A DNA stretch of 64,000 bases from Croceivirga thetidis (GTDB lineage Bacteria; Bacteroidota; Bacteroidia; Flavobacteriales; Flavobacteriaceae). The stretch covers positions 1,518,280-1,582,279 of the forward strand of contig NZ_JAAWWL010000002.1 in assembly GCF_012272815.1 (NCBI RefSeq), read 5' to 3'. This document shows, piece by piece, positions 16,420 to 24,231 of this stretch (positions within the stretch are counted from its first letter, which is position 1; the number at the start of each line of letters is the position of its first letter). The translations under genes were made by a program, and so were the position numbers. The notes under the pieces are model-generated. The model did no database searches. It saw nothing but the letters and a program-made list of their open reading frames with translations, and was not told the origin of the DNA.

Positions 16420-18150
16420 CTATTGGTATCTCCAACTTGTGAGGTCGGCGCCATCAGGGGCAGATTCTTCAATTCGTTTCATGATTTTTGGAACATACAT
16501 ACTATTATATCGTAATCTACTGATGTGGTTCGGATTTTCTTGATCACCATTCCAACAGTGTTCGGCGCGATCACCATAGTCAACTTCACCTTCATAGTAG
16601 GGGTCAGAGGTGTTTTCTAGGAAGTCTTCCATCAGATAGACCGCATTATTCAGGTAATAATTGTCCATATCACCGCAATAGATATGGATTTTTCCTCGTA
16701 GTTTTTCCCCAAGTTTATCCCAGTCCCTTTCTAGTATATGTCGTAAATCATAATTCTCCTTCCAAAATTCAGCAACTTCAGGATTGATATCACCAGACAT
16801 TTTATCCCACAATCGCACAGGATAACCATCCGCTCCCTGTGGCGAATAGGTTGCCTCCCAAATATCCCATTGTTGACCTGAACGTGATTTGGTACCTAGA
16901 ACCAGTTCTAAATGATTGTACTCCAAAACTGAATTTTGGACGTGCCCTAGGTAATCGCGGTGGGCCGGCACTTCCAATCTTTTATGCTCACTAGGATAGA
17001 AATAAGCATTTTCATCTTCATATATATTGGTCAAACAATATGCCCTGAAATCAATTGGGTCAGGGCAAGCGGCAAAACAACCGTTATATTCATCAGGATA
17101 CTTTACCTGTACTGCCAAAGCCTCCCAGCCCCCTGTCGAACCTCCGTATAAAAATCTTGACCATCCTTCACCCAATCCTCGGAATTCCTTTTCAATATGT
17201 GGTATGAGCTCATAGGTAATTGCATCACCATAGGGCCCTTGACTTTCAGAGTTCACAGCATAGGAGTCGTCATAGTACGGTGTTGGATGTTGAATTTCAA
17301 TAATCAAAAATCTTGGAAAATCAGGGTCATTCCATCTTTTATAGAAGTCAAAAGCCTCTTGTTGCTGTAAAATGTTATACCCTTCTACATTGAACCTGGC
17401 CGAAAAATCAGGTTCTAAATTAGCATCGGGCGGTGTGGTTCTAAATCCTCCAAAATCACTAGGGAAATGGCCATGAAAAATCATTAAGGGGTATTTTGCT
17501 TCTGGATGTTCATGAAATCCTTTTGGCAGCAAAACATGTGCTCCGAGATACATATCCCTACCCCAAAATTCTGAGAGCTTTTCTGACTTAATCTTGATAT
17601 GTTTTATCCATTCGGTGTCTTCAGGCTCTTCAATAGGTGGAATGACCTTATTCATTTGAACCGTCATATTTTCAATTCCGTTTTCGCCAATAGTTATTTT
17701 AAAAGGTTCGCTGTACAAGTTACCGGGTGAACGATTCCATTGCTGGCCTTCACCGTTATCCATTGGTAATTTTACGGTATGGCCGGTTGATAGATTAAAT
17801 GTTTCATATGTATGAAGCAACGCTTGTACTGAATACTCTCCGGGGGGAACATCTTTCAAGCTTTTGTATGGGAAGCCAAAGTTGGATTCATCAAATACCA
17901 TGGCTTCGCCTGGTTTCATTCCTTCAACATCCATTCCGAAAATGGGCTGGGCATTTAGACCAGCATTTATCTGAAAACGCGGCTCTCTCTTGTCATTGGA
18001 AGAAAGTATAAGAAGTAATCGTCCATCCAAAGTTTCTGAACTGACTTCCTCAGAAAATATCACCGCCACTTGAATTGAATTTGAATCTTCCGGTTTACAA
18101 TTGGCAAAGAAAATGACACAAGCCACTAAGTATAGGTAATTCGTTTTCAT
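16420..18150 (-). CDS. Large esterase-like lipoprotein (alpha/beta hydrolase fold)
   Basis: A 576-residue protein with lipoprotein signal ending FFANC (Cys at residue 19). An N-terminal beta-rich region of about 180 residues precedes a putative esterase domain like enterochelin esterase/esterase D: FHGHFPSDFGG, the nucleophile elbow LYGGSTGGWEA near residue 333 and a candidate catalytic His in AEHCWNGD near 538. It is probably exposed at the envelope and may deacylate plant- or algal-derived esters; this is inference. It stands alone on the minus strand. Confidence 0.78.
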   Translation of the reverse strand: MKTNYLYLVACVIFFANCKPEDSNSIQVAVIFSEEVSSETLDGRLLLILSSNDKREPRFQINAGLNAQPIFGMDVEGMKPGEAMVFDESNFGFPYKSLKDVPPGEYSVQALLHTYETFNLSTGHTVKLPMDNGEGQQWNRSPGNLYSEPFKITIGENGIENMTVQMNKVIPPIEEPEDTEWIKHIKIKSEKLSEFWGRDMYLGAHVLLPKGFHEHPEAKYPLMIFHGHFPSDFGGFRTTPPDANLEPDFSARFNVEGYNILQQQEAFDFYKRWNDPDFPRFLIIEIQHPTPYYDDSYAVNSESQGPYGDAITYELIPHIEKEFRGLGEGWSRFLYGGSTGGWEALAVQVKYPDEYNGCFAACPDPIDFRAYCLTNIYEDENAYFYPSEHKRLEVPAHRDYLGHVQNSVLEYNHLELVLGTKSRSGQQWDIWEATYSPQGADGYPVRLWDKMSGDINPEVAEFWKENYDLRHILERDWDKLGEKLRGKIHIYCGDMDNYYLNNAVYLMEDFLENTSDPYYEGEVDYGDRAEHCWNGDQENPNHISRLRYNSMYVPKIMKRIEESAPDGADLTSWRYQ

Positions 18151-18321
18151 ATCGGTTGATTTTCCTTTGAAGATACATAATTACGATTTCCTTATAAGTA
18201 CTAATGCTAAAAAGGCTTTTCGATAAATAAGCAACTTGTCGAATTGCAAACTCTGAAAACAAGATGTTTGGCCCAATTGCGTTATTCCTATTATATGGAA
18301 TCCCAAACGCCACATATAAAC

Positions 18322-18462
18322 ATGAAAGTTATCCTACTACTACTAACCGTATTCTTTACGATTATGGCAGTCTCAAGCTGTACCAATGATGAAGGTGAGG
18401 ATTTAGAAATTCTAACTCCTGAAGAGCAAGAAGAACAACTAGAAGCGAAAGCTATGAAATAG
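18322..18462 (+). CDS. Very small lipoprotein (46 aa)
   Basis: A 46-residue ORF beginning with a textbook lipoprotein signal: MKVILLLLTVFF, then AVSSC with the lipidated Cys at residue 20, followed by a short, very acidic tail (TNDEGEDLEILTPEEQEEQ). The ATG at 18322 opens the signal peptide; the frame runs further upstream without purpose. It ends 5 bp from the convergent folD gene. Function unknown. Confidence 0.6.
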   Translation: MKVILLLLTVFFTIMAVSSCTNDEGEDLEILTPEEQEEQLEAKAMK

Positions 18463-18467
18463 CTGCT

Positions 18468-19346
18468 TTAACCCATTCTTCGCTGTCTTGCCAAAAGCGT
18501 ATTTTTTAGTAACATCGCGATGGTCATGGGTCCAACTCCGCCAGGAACTGGTGTTATATAACTCGCTTTTGGTGATACCTCGGCAAAATCGACATCACCA
18601 GTGATGTAATAGCCTTTTTCCTTGGTTTCATCAGCGACCCTTGTAATTCCGACATCAATGATGACAACACCATCTTTGACCATATCGGCTTTCAAAAAGT
18701 CTGGAGACCCCAAAGCAGAAACTATAATATCTGCTTTTGTGGTAAACTCTTTTAAATCTGCGGTTCTACTGTGCGTAATGGTTACAGTGGAATTTGCGGC
18801 CTTTCCTTTTTGACTCATTAAAATACTTATGGGCCTACCGACAATATGACTCCGACCAATGACAACCGTATGTTTTCCTTCGGTATCCACATCGTATCGA
18901 CGAAGTAATTCCATTATACCAAATGGCGTGGCTGGAATAAAGGTTTCCATATCAAGAGCCATTTTGCCAAAGTTGGTAGGATGAAACCCATCGACATCTT
19001 TATCAGGATGAACGGTCATCAATACTTTTTCCTCGTCAATATGTTTTGGAAGAGGTAGCTGAACAATGTAACCATCTATGTCATCATCGTTATTTAGCTT
19101 ATTAACCTGCTCCAATAATTCTTCTTCGGTAGTCTCTTCTGGAAGATGTACCAACGTAGATTCAAATCCTATTTTTTTACATGAGCGCACTTTACTGCCA
19201 ACATAAGTCAGACTTGCACCATCATTACCAACTAAAACAGCGGCCAAATGGGGAACTTTTTCCCCACGTTCTTTCATTTCAGCAACCTCAACGGCAATTT
19301 CTTCCTTGATTGCATTCGATATTTTCTTACCGTCCAATAATTCCAT
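18468..19346 (-). CDS. folD: Methylenetetrahydrofolate dehydrogenase/cyclohydrolase FolD
   Basis: A 292-residue bifunctional enzyme that interconverts 5,10-methylene-, methenyl- and 10-formyl-tetrahydrofolate with NADP. Visible motifs are YVGSKVRSCKKIGF with the catalytic Lys, VQLPLPKHIDEEKVL, PDKDVDGFHPTNFG, the nucleotide-binding VVIGRSHIVGRPIS and PVPGGVGPMTIAML. The ATG overlaps the ffh stop by one base (TAATG), so the two are translationally coupled. Confidence 0.96.
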   Translation of the reverse strand: MELLDGKKISNAIKEEIAVEVAEMKERGEKVPHLAAVLVGNDGASLTYVGSKVRSCKKIGFESTLVHLPEETTEEELLEQVNKLNNDDDIDGYIVQLPLPKHIDEEKVLMTVHPDKDVDGFHPTNFGKMALDMETFIPATPFGIMELLRRYDVDTEGKHTVVIGRSHIVGRPISILMSQKGKAANSTVTITHSRTADLKEFTTKADIIVSALGSPDFLKADMVKDGVVIIDVGITRVADETKEKGYYITGDVDFAEVSPKASYITPVPGGVGPMTIAMLLKNTLLARQRRMG

Positions 19347-20674
19347 TAGCGCATGTTTTGCATCATTTGCATCATTTGTTTTCCTTTACTTCCCTGCATC
19401 ATCTTCATCATTTTACTCATCTGGTCGAACTGTTTCAATAGTTGGTTTACATCTTGAATGCTACGCCCACTGCCTGTTGCAATACGTTTTTTTCTACTTG
19501 AATTCAACATTGAAGGATTGGAACGTTCTTGGGGAGTCATTGAATAAATCATGGCTTCAATATGTTTGAAGGCATCATCATCAATTTCAATTCCTTTTAG
19601 TGCTTTTCCCATACCAGGAATCATACCCATCAGATCTTTCATATTACCCATCTTTTTAATTTGATGGATTTGAGAAAGAAAATCATCAAAACCAAACCTG
19701 TTCTTCGCAATTTTCTTTTGAATTTTTCTGGCTTGCTCCTCATCAAATTGCTCTTGGGCACGTTCTACCAGAGAAACTACATCACCCATCCCAAGAATTC
19801 TATCGGCCATCCTAGAAGGATAGAAGACATCTATGGCTTCCATCTTTTCACCCGTACCTATGAATTTTATTGGTTTATTGACAACTGATTTAATTGAAAT
19901 TGCTGCTCCACCGCGAGTATCACCGTCTAATTTTGTTAGAATGACACCATCGAAATTCAATACATCGTTGAAGGCTTTTGCAGTATTCACAGCATCTTGT
20001 CCTGTCATCGAATCTACGACGAACAATGTCTCTTGAGGCTCTATAGCTTTGTGGATGTTTGAAATTTCATCCATCATTTGTTCGTCAACGGCCAGTCGAC
20101 CAGCGGTATCAATAATAACTACATTGCAACCTAGTTCCTTCGCCTTTTTTATACCATCTTTAGCAATAGCAACTGGATTAGTGTTACCCCTGTCAGAATA
20201 GACCTCTACCCCTATTTGCTCCCCAACAATATGCAATTGGTCAATCGCCGCAGGTCGGTATACATCACAAGCTACCAACAAAGGTTTTTTGGTCTTTTTC
20301 TTAAGTAAAAAATTGGCAAGTTTACCTGAGAAGGTTGTCTTACCAGAACCTTGCAGACCTGACATTAAAATCACCGAAGGGTTTCCTGTTAGGTTTAACT
20401 CAGCAGCATCACCACCCATGAGCTCGGTCAATTCATCTTTGACAATTTTGACCATTAATTGACCTGGCTTCAGGTTGGTCAAAACGTTTTGGCCCAGCGC
20501 CTTTTCCCTTACGGTATTGGTAAATTCCTTGGCTATTTTGAAGTTAACATCGGCATCTAATAGTGCACGACGAACTTCTTTCATAGTTTCGGCAACATTG
20601 ATTTCGGTAATCTTACCGTGGCCCTTTAAATTATGGAGGGCTTTATCTAGTTTATCACTTAAATTATCAAACAT
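19346..20674 (-). CDS. ffh: Signal recognition particle protein Ffh
   Basis: A 442-residue SRP54 GTPase that, with the 4.5S RNA, targets nascent membrane proteins to the SecYEG translocon. It has the N domain, the G domain with GLQGSGKTTFSGKLA, DVYRPAAIDQL, DTAGRLAVD and TKLDGDTRGG, and a Met-rich M domain ending MMKMMQGSKGKQMMQMM. It forms a two-gene operon with folD. Confidence 0.97.
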   Translation of the reverse strand: MFDNLSDKLDKALHNLKGHGKITEINVAETMKEVRRALLDADVNFKIAKEFTNTVREKALGQNVLTNLKPGQLMVKIVKDELTELMGGDAAELNLTGNPSVILMSGLQGSGKTTFSGKLANFLLKKKTKKPLLVACDVYRPAAIDQLHIVGEQIGVEVYSDRGNTNPVAIAKDGIKKAKELGCNVVIIDTAGRLAVDEQMMDEISNIHKAIEPQETLFVVDSMTGQDAVNTAKAFNDVLNFDGVILTKLDGDTRGGAAISIKSVVNKPIKFIGTGEKMEAIDVFYPSRMADRILGMGDVVSLVERAQEQFDEEQARKIQKKIAKNRFGFDDFLSQIHQIKKMGNMKDLMGMIPGMGKALKGIEIDDDAFKHIEAMIYSMTPQERSNPSMLNSSRKKRIATGSGRSIQDVNQLLKQFDQMSKMMKMMQGSKGKQMMQMMQNMR

Positions 20675-20753
20675 CGATTATCGGCATTTTTGGAGAAAGG
20701 CAAATTTAAGAAATACCAAAGGACTGCCTAATCTTTTAAGGCCCTAAAACGAA

Positions 20754-20783
20754 AAAGGACGGCCTTGGGGCGGACCGTCCTTT
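20754..20783 (-). terminator. Rho-independent terminator after the repeat lipoprotein gene
   Basis: A 9-bp stem (AAAGGACGG at 20754-20762 with CCGTCCTTT at 20775-20783) and 12-nt loop, followed on the minus strand by a T-rich run. It lies 22 bp beyond the stop of the 20805-22631 gene and ahead of ffh, so it separates the two transcription units. Confidence 0.8.
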
Positions 20784-20804
20784 AAATAGATGTGGGGCAA
20801 AAAC

Positions 20805-22631
20805 TTAAGGTTTCTTTTCGAATACCAAGGTTTTGAAGTTAACTTCTTCGTCCTCGTAAACCAGCATAACACGGTCTGTGTTAACTTCAGTTACATACCA
20901 AGGCTCAGTAAGTTCACCGAGTGGGGCGCTATCTCCCATATTCAGATAAAAAACCAGGTTTCCTTCAGTATCACGAACCACTCTCCAAACTCCGTTTGCA
21001 ATAGGGTCGTCATTAATACTTACTTCAACTTGATTGAACATTGAAAAACCAAAGTCCATATCAGCATAATCTTCAGTTGAATTAACACCTTCATCATCGT
21101 ACATAGCTACGTTCCACAGACCACCGCCCATAACGATGTTTCTGATTTCACCTACATCGCCATCTTCTGGGTCTTCACAGATTTTTTCAATAATAAGTTT
21201 ATAACCAATTGTCTCATCGTACATTTTAATCCAGTCGGTCTTTACAATACTTTCACCATCAATTTCAACTAATGGCCATTCAAATGTTAAGGCGCCTTCC
21301 ATCTCAAAAGTCAATGATAATGTACGATGTCCTTCGTCGTTTGCTCCAACCTCATAAGTTCCTGGTATTTCGGTAAGGCCATCACTTAAGACTACCATAC
21401 CCTCTTCACCAAAAATCAATCCGAAACCTAACAACCTATCCAAATCTTCATTTTGAAGCTCTAGGTCTTTTATCAACCATTCGCATTCCTTCAGAGTATT
21501 GATGAGGGTTTCTACACTAATGATACCGTTATCGTTACCACCATCACCGTTGTCCCCACCATTATCATCTCCATGGTCATCTTCACAATAACGCTTCAGA
21601 ATTAAGCGATTGTCATTATCGTTATAGAATTTGATTTTTCCTTCTTCGATTTCATAAACCAACCAAGTTGCACTAAAATCAACATAGTCACCAAAAGCCA
21701 ATTCTATCAATACACCATTAGGAGTAAATTCAAAAGCCCATTCACCTGAAGACATATTGCCTGCCGGACCTGTAACCTCTACTGTTCCGTCAGCATTGAA
21801 ATCGAACATAAAACCTTCGTACTGACCCAACTGGTCTGCACCGAACCTACGGATATCACGCAACTTCCATGGGCATTCTGTTAGATACTCAACAAAATGT
21901 TCTTCATTAAAATCATCATCATTGTAATCATCGTCGTCGTCTTCATCGCACTCATCTTTGGCAGCTTCCAAAGCCATAGCCAACTCTGCATTGTTTTCAA
22001 CAACAATTTCAGTTCCATCATACTTTTTCAAGGTCACGGGATAATCCAAACTCACCAAGTCGTCCTCTTGAAGATTTGCAAAGAATCGGCGAAGTTCCCT
22101 GTCACTATTGATTACTACCTCACCGGTAACTTGCGAATTCACATCAAAAGTGAAAAGTGTTATTGGGTAAACGAAATCAATACATTCTATATCATCGTCA
22201 CCTCCACCTTCGATACATTCTTCAGCTAATTCTCGCAACTGTTCCTTGCTTTCAATAACTAATTCGGTATAATCAGCGTATACTATTGTGATAGGGAATA
22301 GAATATCAACAATGTCTTCGTCCGTATCAAAGGCATCGAATAATTCTTCAATAACCCTTAAATCTTCAATTGAATCAATTGTTATTTGAATTCCTGCAAC
22401 CTCAACGGTGTACGGAAATTGAATGGCAAAACAACTTGCCTCATCTACAATGTTATCAAAAGAACCATCTTGGGCAGAGGTATTCTGAATTAAATTGGCG
22501 GTTGTGGAACCGGCTTCAATCGTTTCTTGTTCTTCGCCACCTATATCTTCAAACTCTTCTTGACAAGAGGCAAAAAGCAACACAATAGATAAGATGAAAA
22601 CACGTAAAAAATTGGGGGTAAAAGTTTTCAT
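20805..22631 (-). CDS. Lipoprotein with four short repeats and three lipocalin-like repeats
   Basis: A 608-residue lipoprotein (signal ending LFASC, Cys23) of unfamiliar build. Residues about 67-228 hold four degenerate repeats of 33-37 residues with a core like FPITIVY...ELVIES.EQLREL. An acidic linker (about 228-245, DECDEDDDDDYNDDD) leads to three lipocalin-like beta modules at about 249-349, 380-485 and 497-608. The first two open with CPW or CEW and close with a Cys (253/349, 383/485), suggesting one disulfide each; the third lacks both. A second Asp/Gly/Asn linker lies at 351-369. It is divergent from an ECF sigma-FecR-TonB receptor operon, suggesting a shared envelope signalling role. 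The ATG at 22631 opens the signal peptide. Confidence 0.75.
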   Translation of the reverse strand: MKTFTPNFLRVFILSIVLLFASCQEEFEDIGGEEQETIEAGSTTANLIQNTSAQDGSFDNIVDEASCFAIQFPYTVEVAGIQITIDSIEDLRVIEELFDAFDTDEDIVDILFPITIVYADYTELVIESKEQLRELAEECIEGGGDDDIECIDFVYPITLFTFDVNSQVTGEVVINSDRELRRFFANLQEDDLVSLDYPVTLKKYDGTEIVVENNAELAMALEAAKDECDEDDDDDYNDDDFNEEHFVEYLTECPWKLRDIRRFGADQLGQYEGFMFDFNADGTVEVTGPAGNMSSGEWAFEFTPNGVLIELAFGDYVDFSATWLVYEIEEGKIKFYNDNDNRLILKRYCEDDHGDDNGGDNGDGGNDNGIISVETLINTLKECEWLIKDLELQNEDLDRLLGFGLIFGEEGMVVLSDGLTEIPGTYEVGANDEGHRTLSLTFEMEGALTFEWPLVEIDGESIVKTDWIKMYDETIGYKLIIEKICEDPEDGDVGEIRNIVMGGGLWNVAMYDDEGVNSTEDYADMDFGFSMFNQVEVSINDDPIANGVWRVVRDTEGNLVFYLNMGDSAPLGELTEPWYVTEVNTDRVMLVYEDEEVNFKTLVFEKKP

Positions 22632-22713
22632 AATGATTTGGAATTTTCGTTTTACATCAATGAAACAACCTTCAAGCACAAAACCCTACCAACCACGTTA
22701 ATTTTATTTAAAA

Positions 22714-22721
22714 TATCTTTG
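22714..22721 (+). promoter_or_regulatory. Candidate -7 element TATCTTTG upstream of the ECF sigma gene
   Basis: TATCTTTG matches the Bacteroidota -7 consensus TAnnTTTG and lies 24 bp before the ATG of the sigma gene. No good TTG is seen 19-20 bp upstream, so the -33 part is weak. Confidence 0.4.
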
Positions 22722-22745
22722 AACACATAGCGATTTAAGGCCAAT

Positions 22746-23246
22746 ATGAACAACGTTTGCGAGGAAAAGGTTTTCAATTCAATCTTCAATTCTAATTCTA
22801 AAACCGTTTACAATTACATTTATTATAAGTTCGGCAATGAAGAAAAATCATATGATGCCGTTCAAGAGGCTTTTGTAAAACTATGGGAAAACTGTGCCAA
22901 AGTATCCCCTGAAAAAGCAAAATCATATTTATATACCGTTGCGAACAATTTATATTTAAATGTGATAAAGGCAGAAAAAGTACGTTTAAAGTATGCCGAC
23001 CTTCATTCAAATACCACAACCAATGAGTCACCAGAGTATGTATTGGAAGAAAAACAGTTTCAGGAAAAACTGAACAATGCCCTTGATGCTTTGCCTGAAA
23101 ACCAAAGAACAACATTTCTTTTGAATCGAATTGATGGCAAGAAGTATGCAGAAATTGCTGAAATGGAGGGAGTAAGTGTAAAAGCCATTGAAAAACGTAT
23201 GCACTTGGCATTAAAATCCTTAAGGGAAAAAATTGATGGTATATGA
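22746..23246 (+). CDS. ECF-type RNA polymerase sigma-70 factor
   Basis: A 166-residue extracytoplasmic-function sigma factor. Region 2 spans about residues 10-75 (YNYIYYKFGNEEKSYDAVQEAFVKLW in overlapping pieces: DAVQEAFVKLWEN is the conserved core), and region 4 about 105-160 with LPENQRTTFLLNRIDGKKY and the helix-turn-helix AEIAEMEGVSVKAIEKRM. It is followed by a FecR anti-sigma gene and a FecA-like receptor, so its activity is probably released when the receptor binds its ligand. Confidence 0.93.
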   Translation: MNNVCEEKVFNSIFNSNSKTVYNYIYYKFGNEEKSYDAVQEAFVKLWENCAKVSPEKAKSYLYTVANNLYLNVIKAEKVRLKYADLHSNTTTNESPEYVLEEKQFQEKLNNALDALPENQRTTFLLNRIDGKKYAEIAEMEGVSVKAIEKRMHLALKSLREKIDGI

Positions 23247-23295
23247 AACCTATTCATAAAAAAGTAGGGTTTTTGAATTCTAAGTTGTTCTAACC

Positions 23296-24231
23296 ATGGA
23301 AAAGGAAAACAAAATGCAAGAAAATTACTTGGCCAAATGGTTGAACAACGAACTCTCTGATGAGGAGTTGGCGACTTTTAAAGAAAGTACCGAGTATTCT
23401 TCTTATAAGCGAATCGCAGAAACTTCCAAAGGAATATTATCTCCAAAATTCGATTCAGATAGGGCTTGGGCGGATATTAGTTCTAAAGTTTTAAAAACTG
23501 CAGAAGAGCCCAAGGTTATTGCTTTTCGTCCTTATAAAAACTTTTTACGGGTTGCTGCGGTTTTGGCTTTGCTTTTGACCGGTTCATATTTTTATTTGAA
23601 TACCCTTGATACCACTGTAAAAACCCAATTGGCAGAACAATCAGAAGTGTTATTGCCTGATAACTCTGAAATCTTTTTAAATGCTGATTCTAGAGTTTCA
23701 TTCAGTGAACGAAATTGGGATGATGAGCGCAACGTTAGTTTAAACGGTGAGGCCTTCTTTAAAGTGGCCAAAGGGAAAAAATTTACGGTTTCCACCGATC
23801 AAGGCAAAGTTTCCGTGCTAGGCACCCAATTTAATGTAGAAAATCGAGAGGGCTTTTTTGAGGTTACCTGCTACGAAGGTTTGGTTGGTGTCACCTTTAA
23901 TGGTACCGACCGTAAACTACCAGCAGGAAGTTCATTCGTTGTGGTCAATGGTGAAATAAAACTTTTTGAAGAACCTAAAAATGGTCAGCCTTCATGGATG
24001 ATGAAAGAAAGTTCATTTAAAAGTATTCCTCTAAAATATGTTCTTGCAGAACTTGAACGACAATTCAATATTGTTGTCGAGACCAAAGATGTAAATACAT
24101 CCCAACTTTTTACAGGTACCTTTAGCAACACCAATTTAAAATTAGCGTTAGAAAGTATTAGTACTCCTACCCAAATTCGTTATAACTTGGGCGAGGAAAA
24201 GGTACTTTTCTATGCAGGGGACACGCCGTAA
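23296..24231 (+). CDS. FecR family anti-sigma regulator
   Basis: A 311-residue inner-membrane anti-sigma protein. The cytoplasmic N-terminal part (about 1-80) includes the WLNNELSDEEL segment, a single transmembrane helix spans about 83-101, the periplasmic FecR domain has VLLPDNSEIFLNADS, VSLNGEAFFKVAK and VSVLGTQFNV, and the C-terminal STN-like part (DUF4974 type) has IPLKYVLAELERQFNI. It should hold the preceding sigma factor inactive and contact the TonB receptor's N-terminal domain. Its 3' end overlaps the receptor gene by 20 bp. Confidence 0.93.
   Translation: MEKENKMQENYLAKWLNNELSDEELATFKESTEYSSYKRIAETSKGILSPKFDSDRAWADISSKVLKTAEEPKVIAFRPYKNFLRVAAVLALLLTGSYFYLNTLDTTVKTQLAEQSEVLLPDNSEIFLNADSRVSFSERNWDDERNVSLNGEAFFKVAKGKKFTVSTDQGKVSVLGTQFNVENREGFFEVTCYEGLVGVTFNGTDRKLPAGSSFVVVNGEIKLFEEPKNGQPSWMMKESSFKSIPLKYVLAELERQFNIVVETKDVNTSQLFTGTFSNTNLKLALESISTPTQIRYNLGEEKVLFYAGDTP

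Noticed and set aside
22798-23211. 137-codon frame antisense to the ECF sigma gene
   Set aside because: The sigma factor on the plus strand has all expected motifs; the antisense frame has none.
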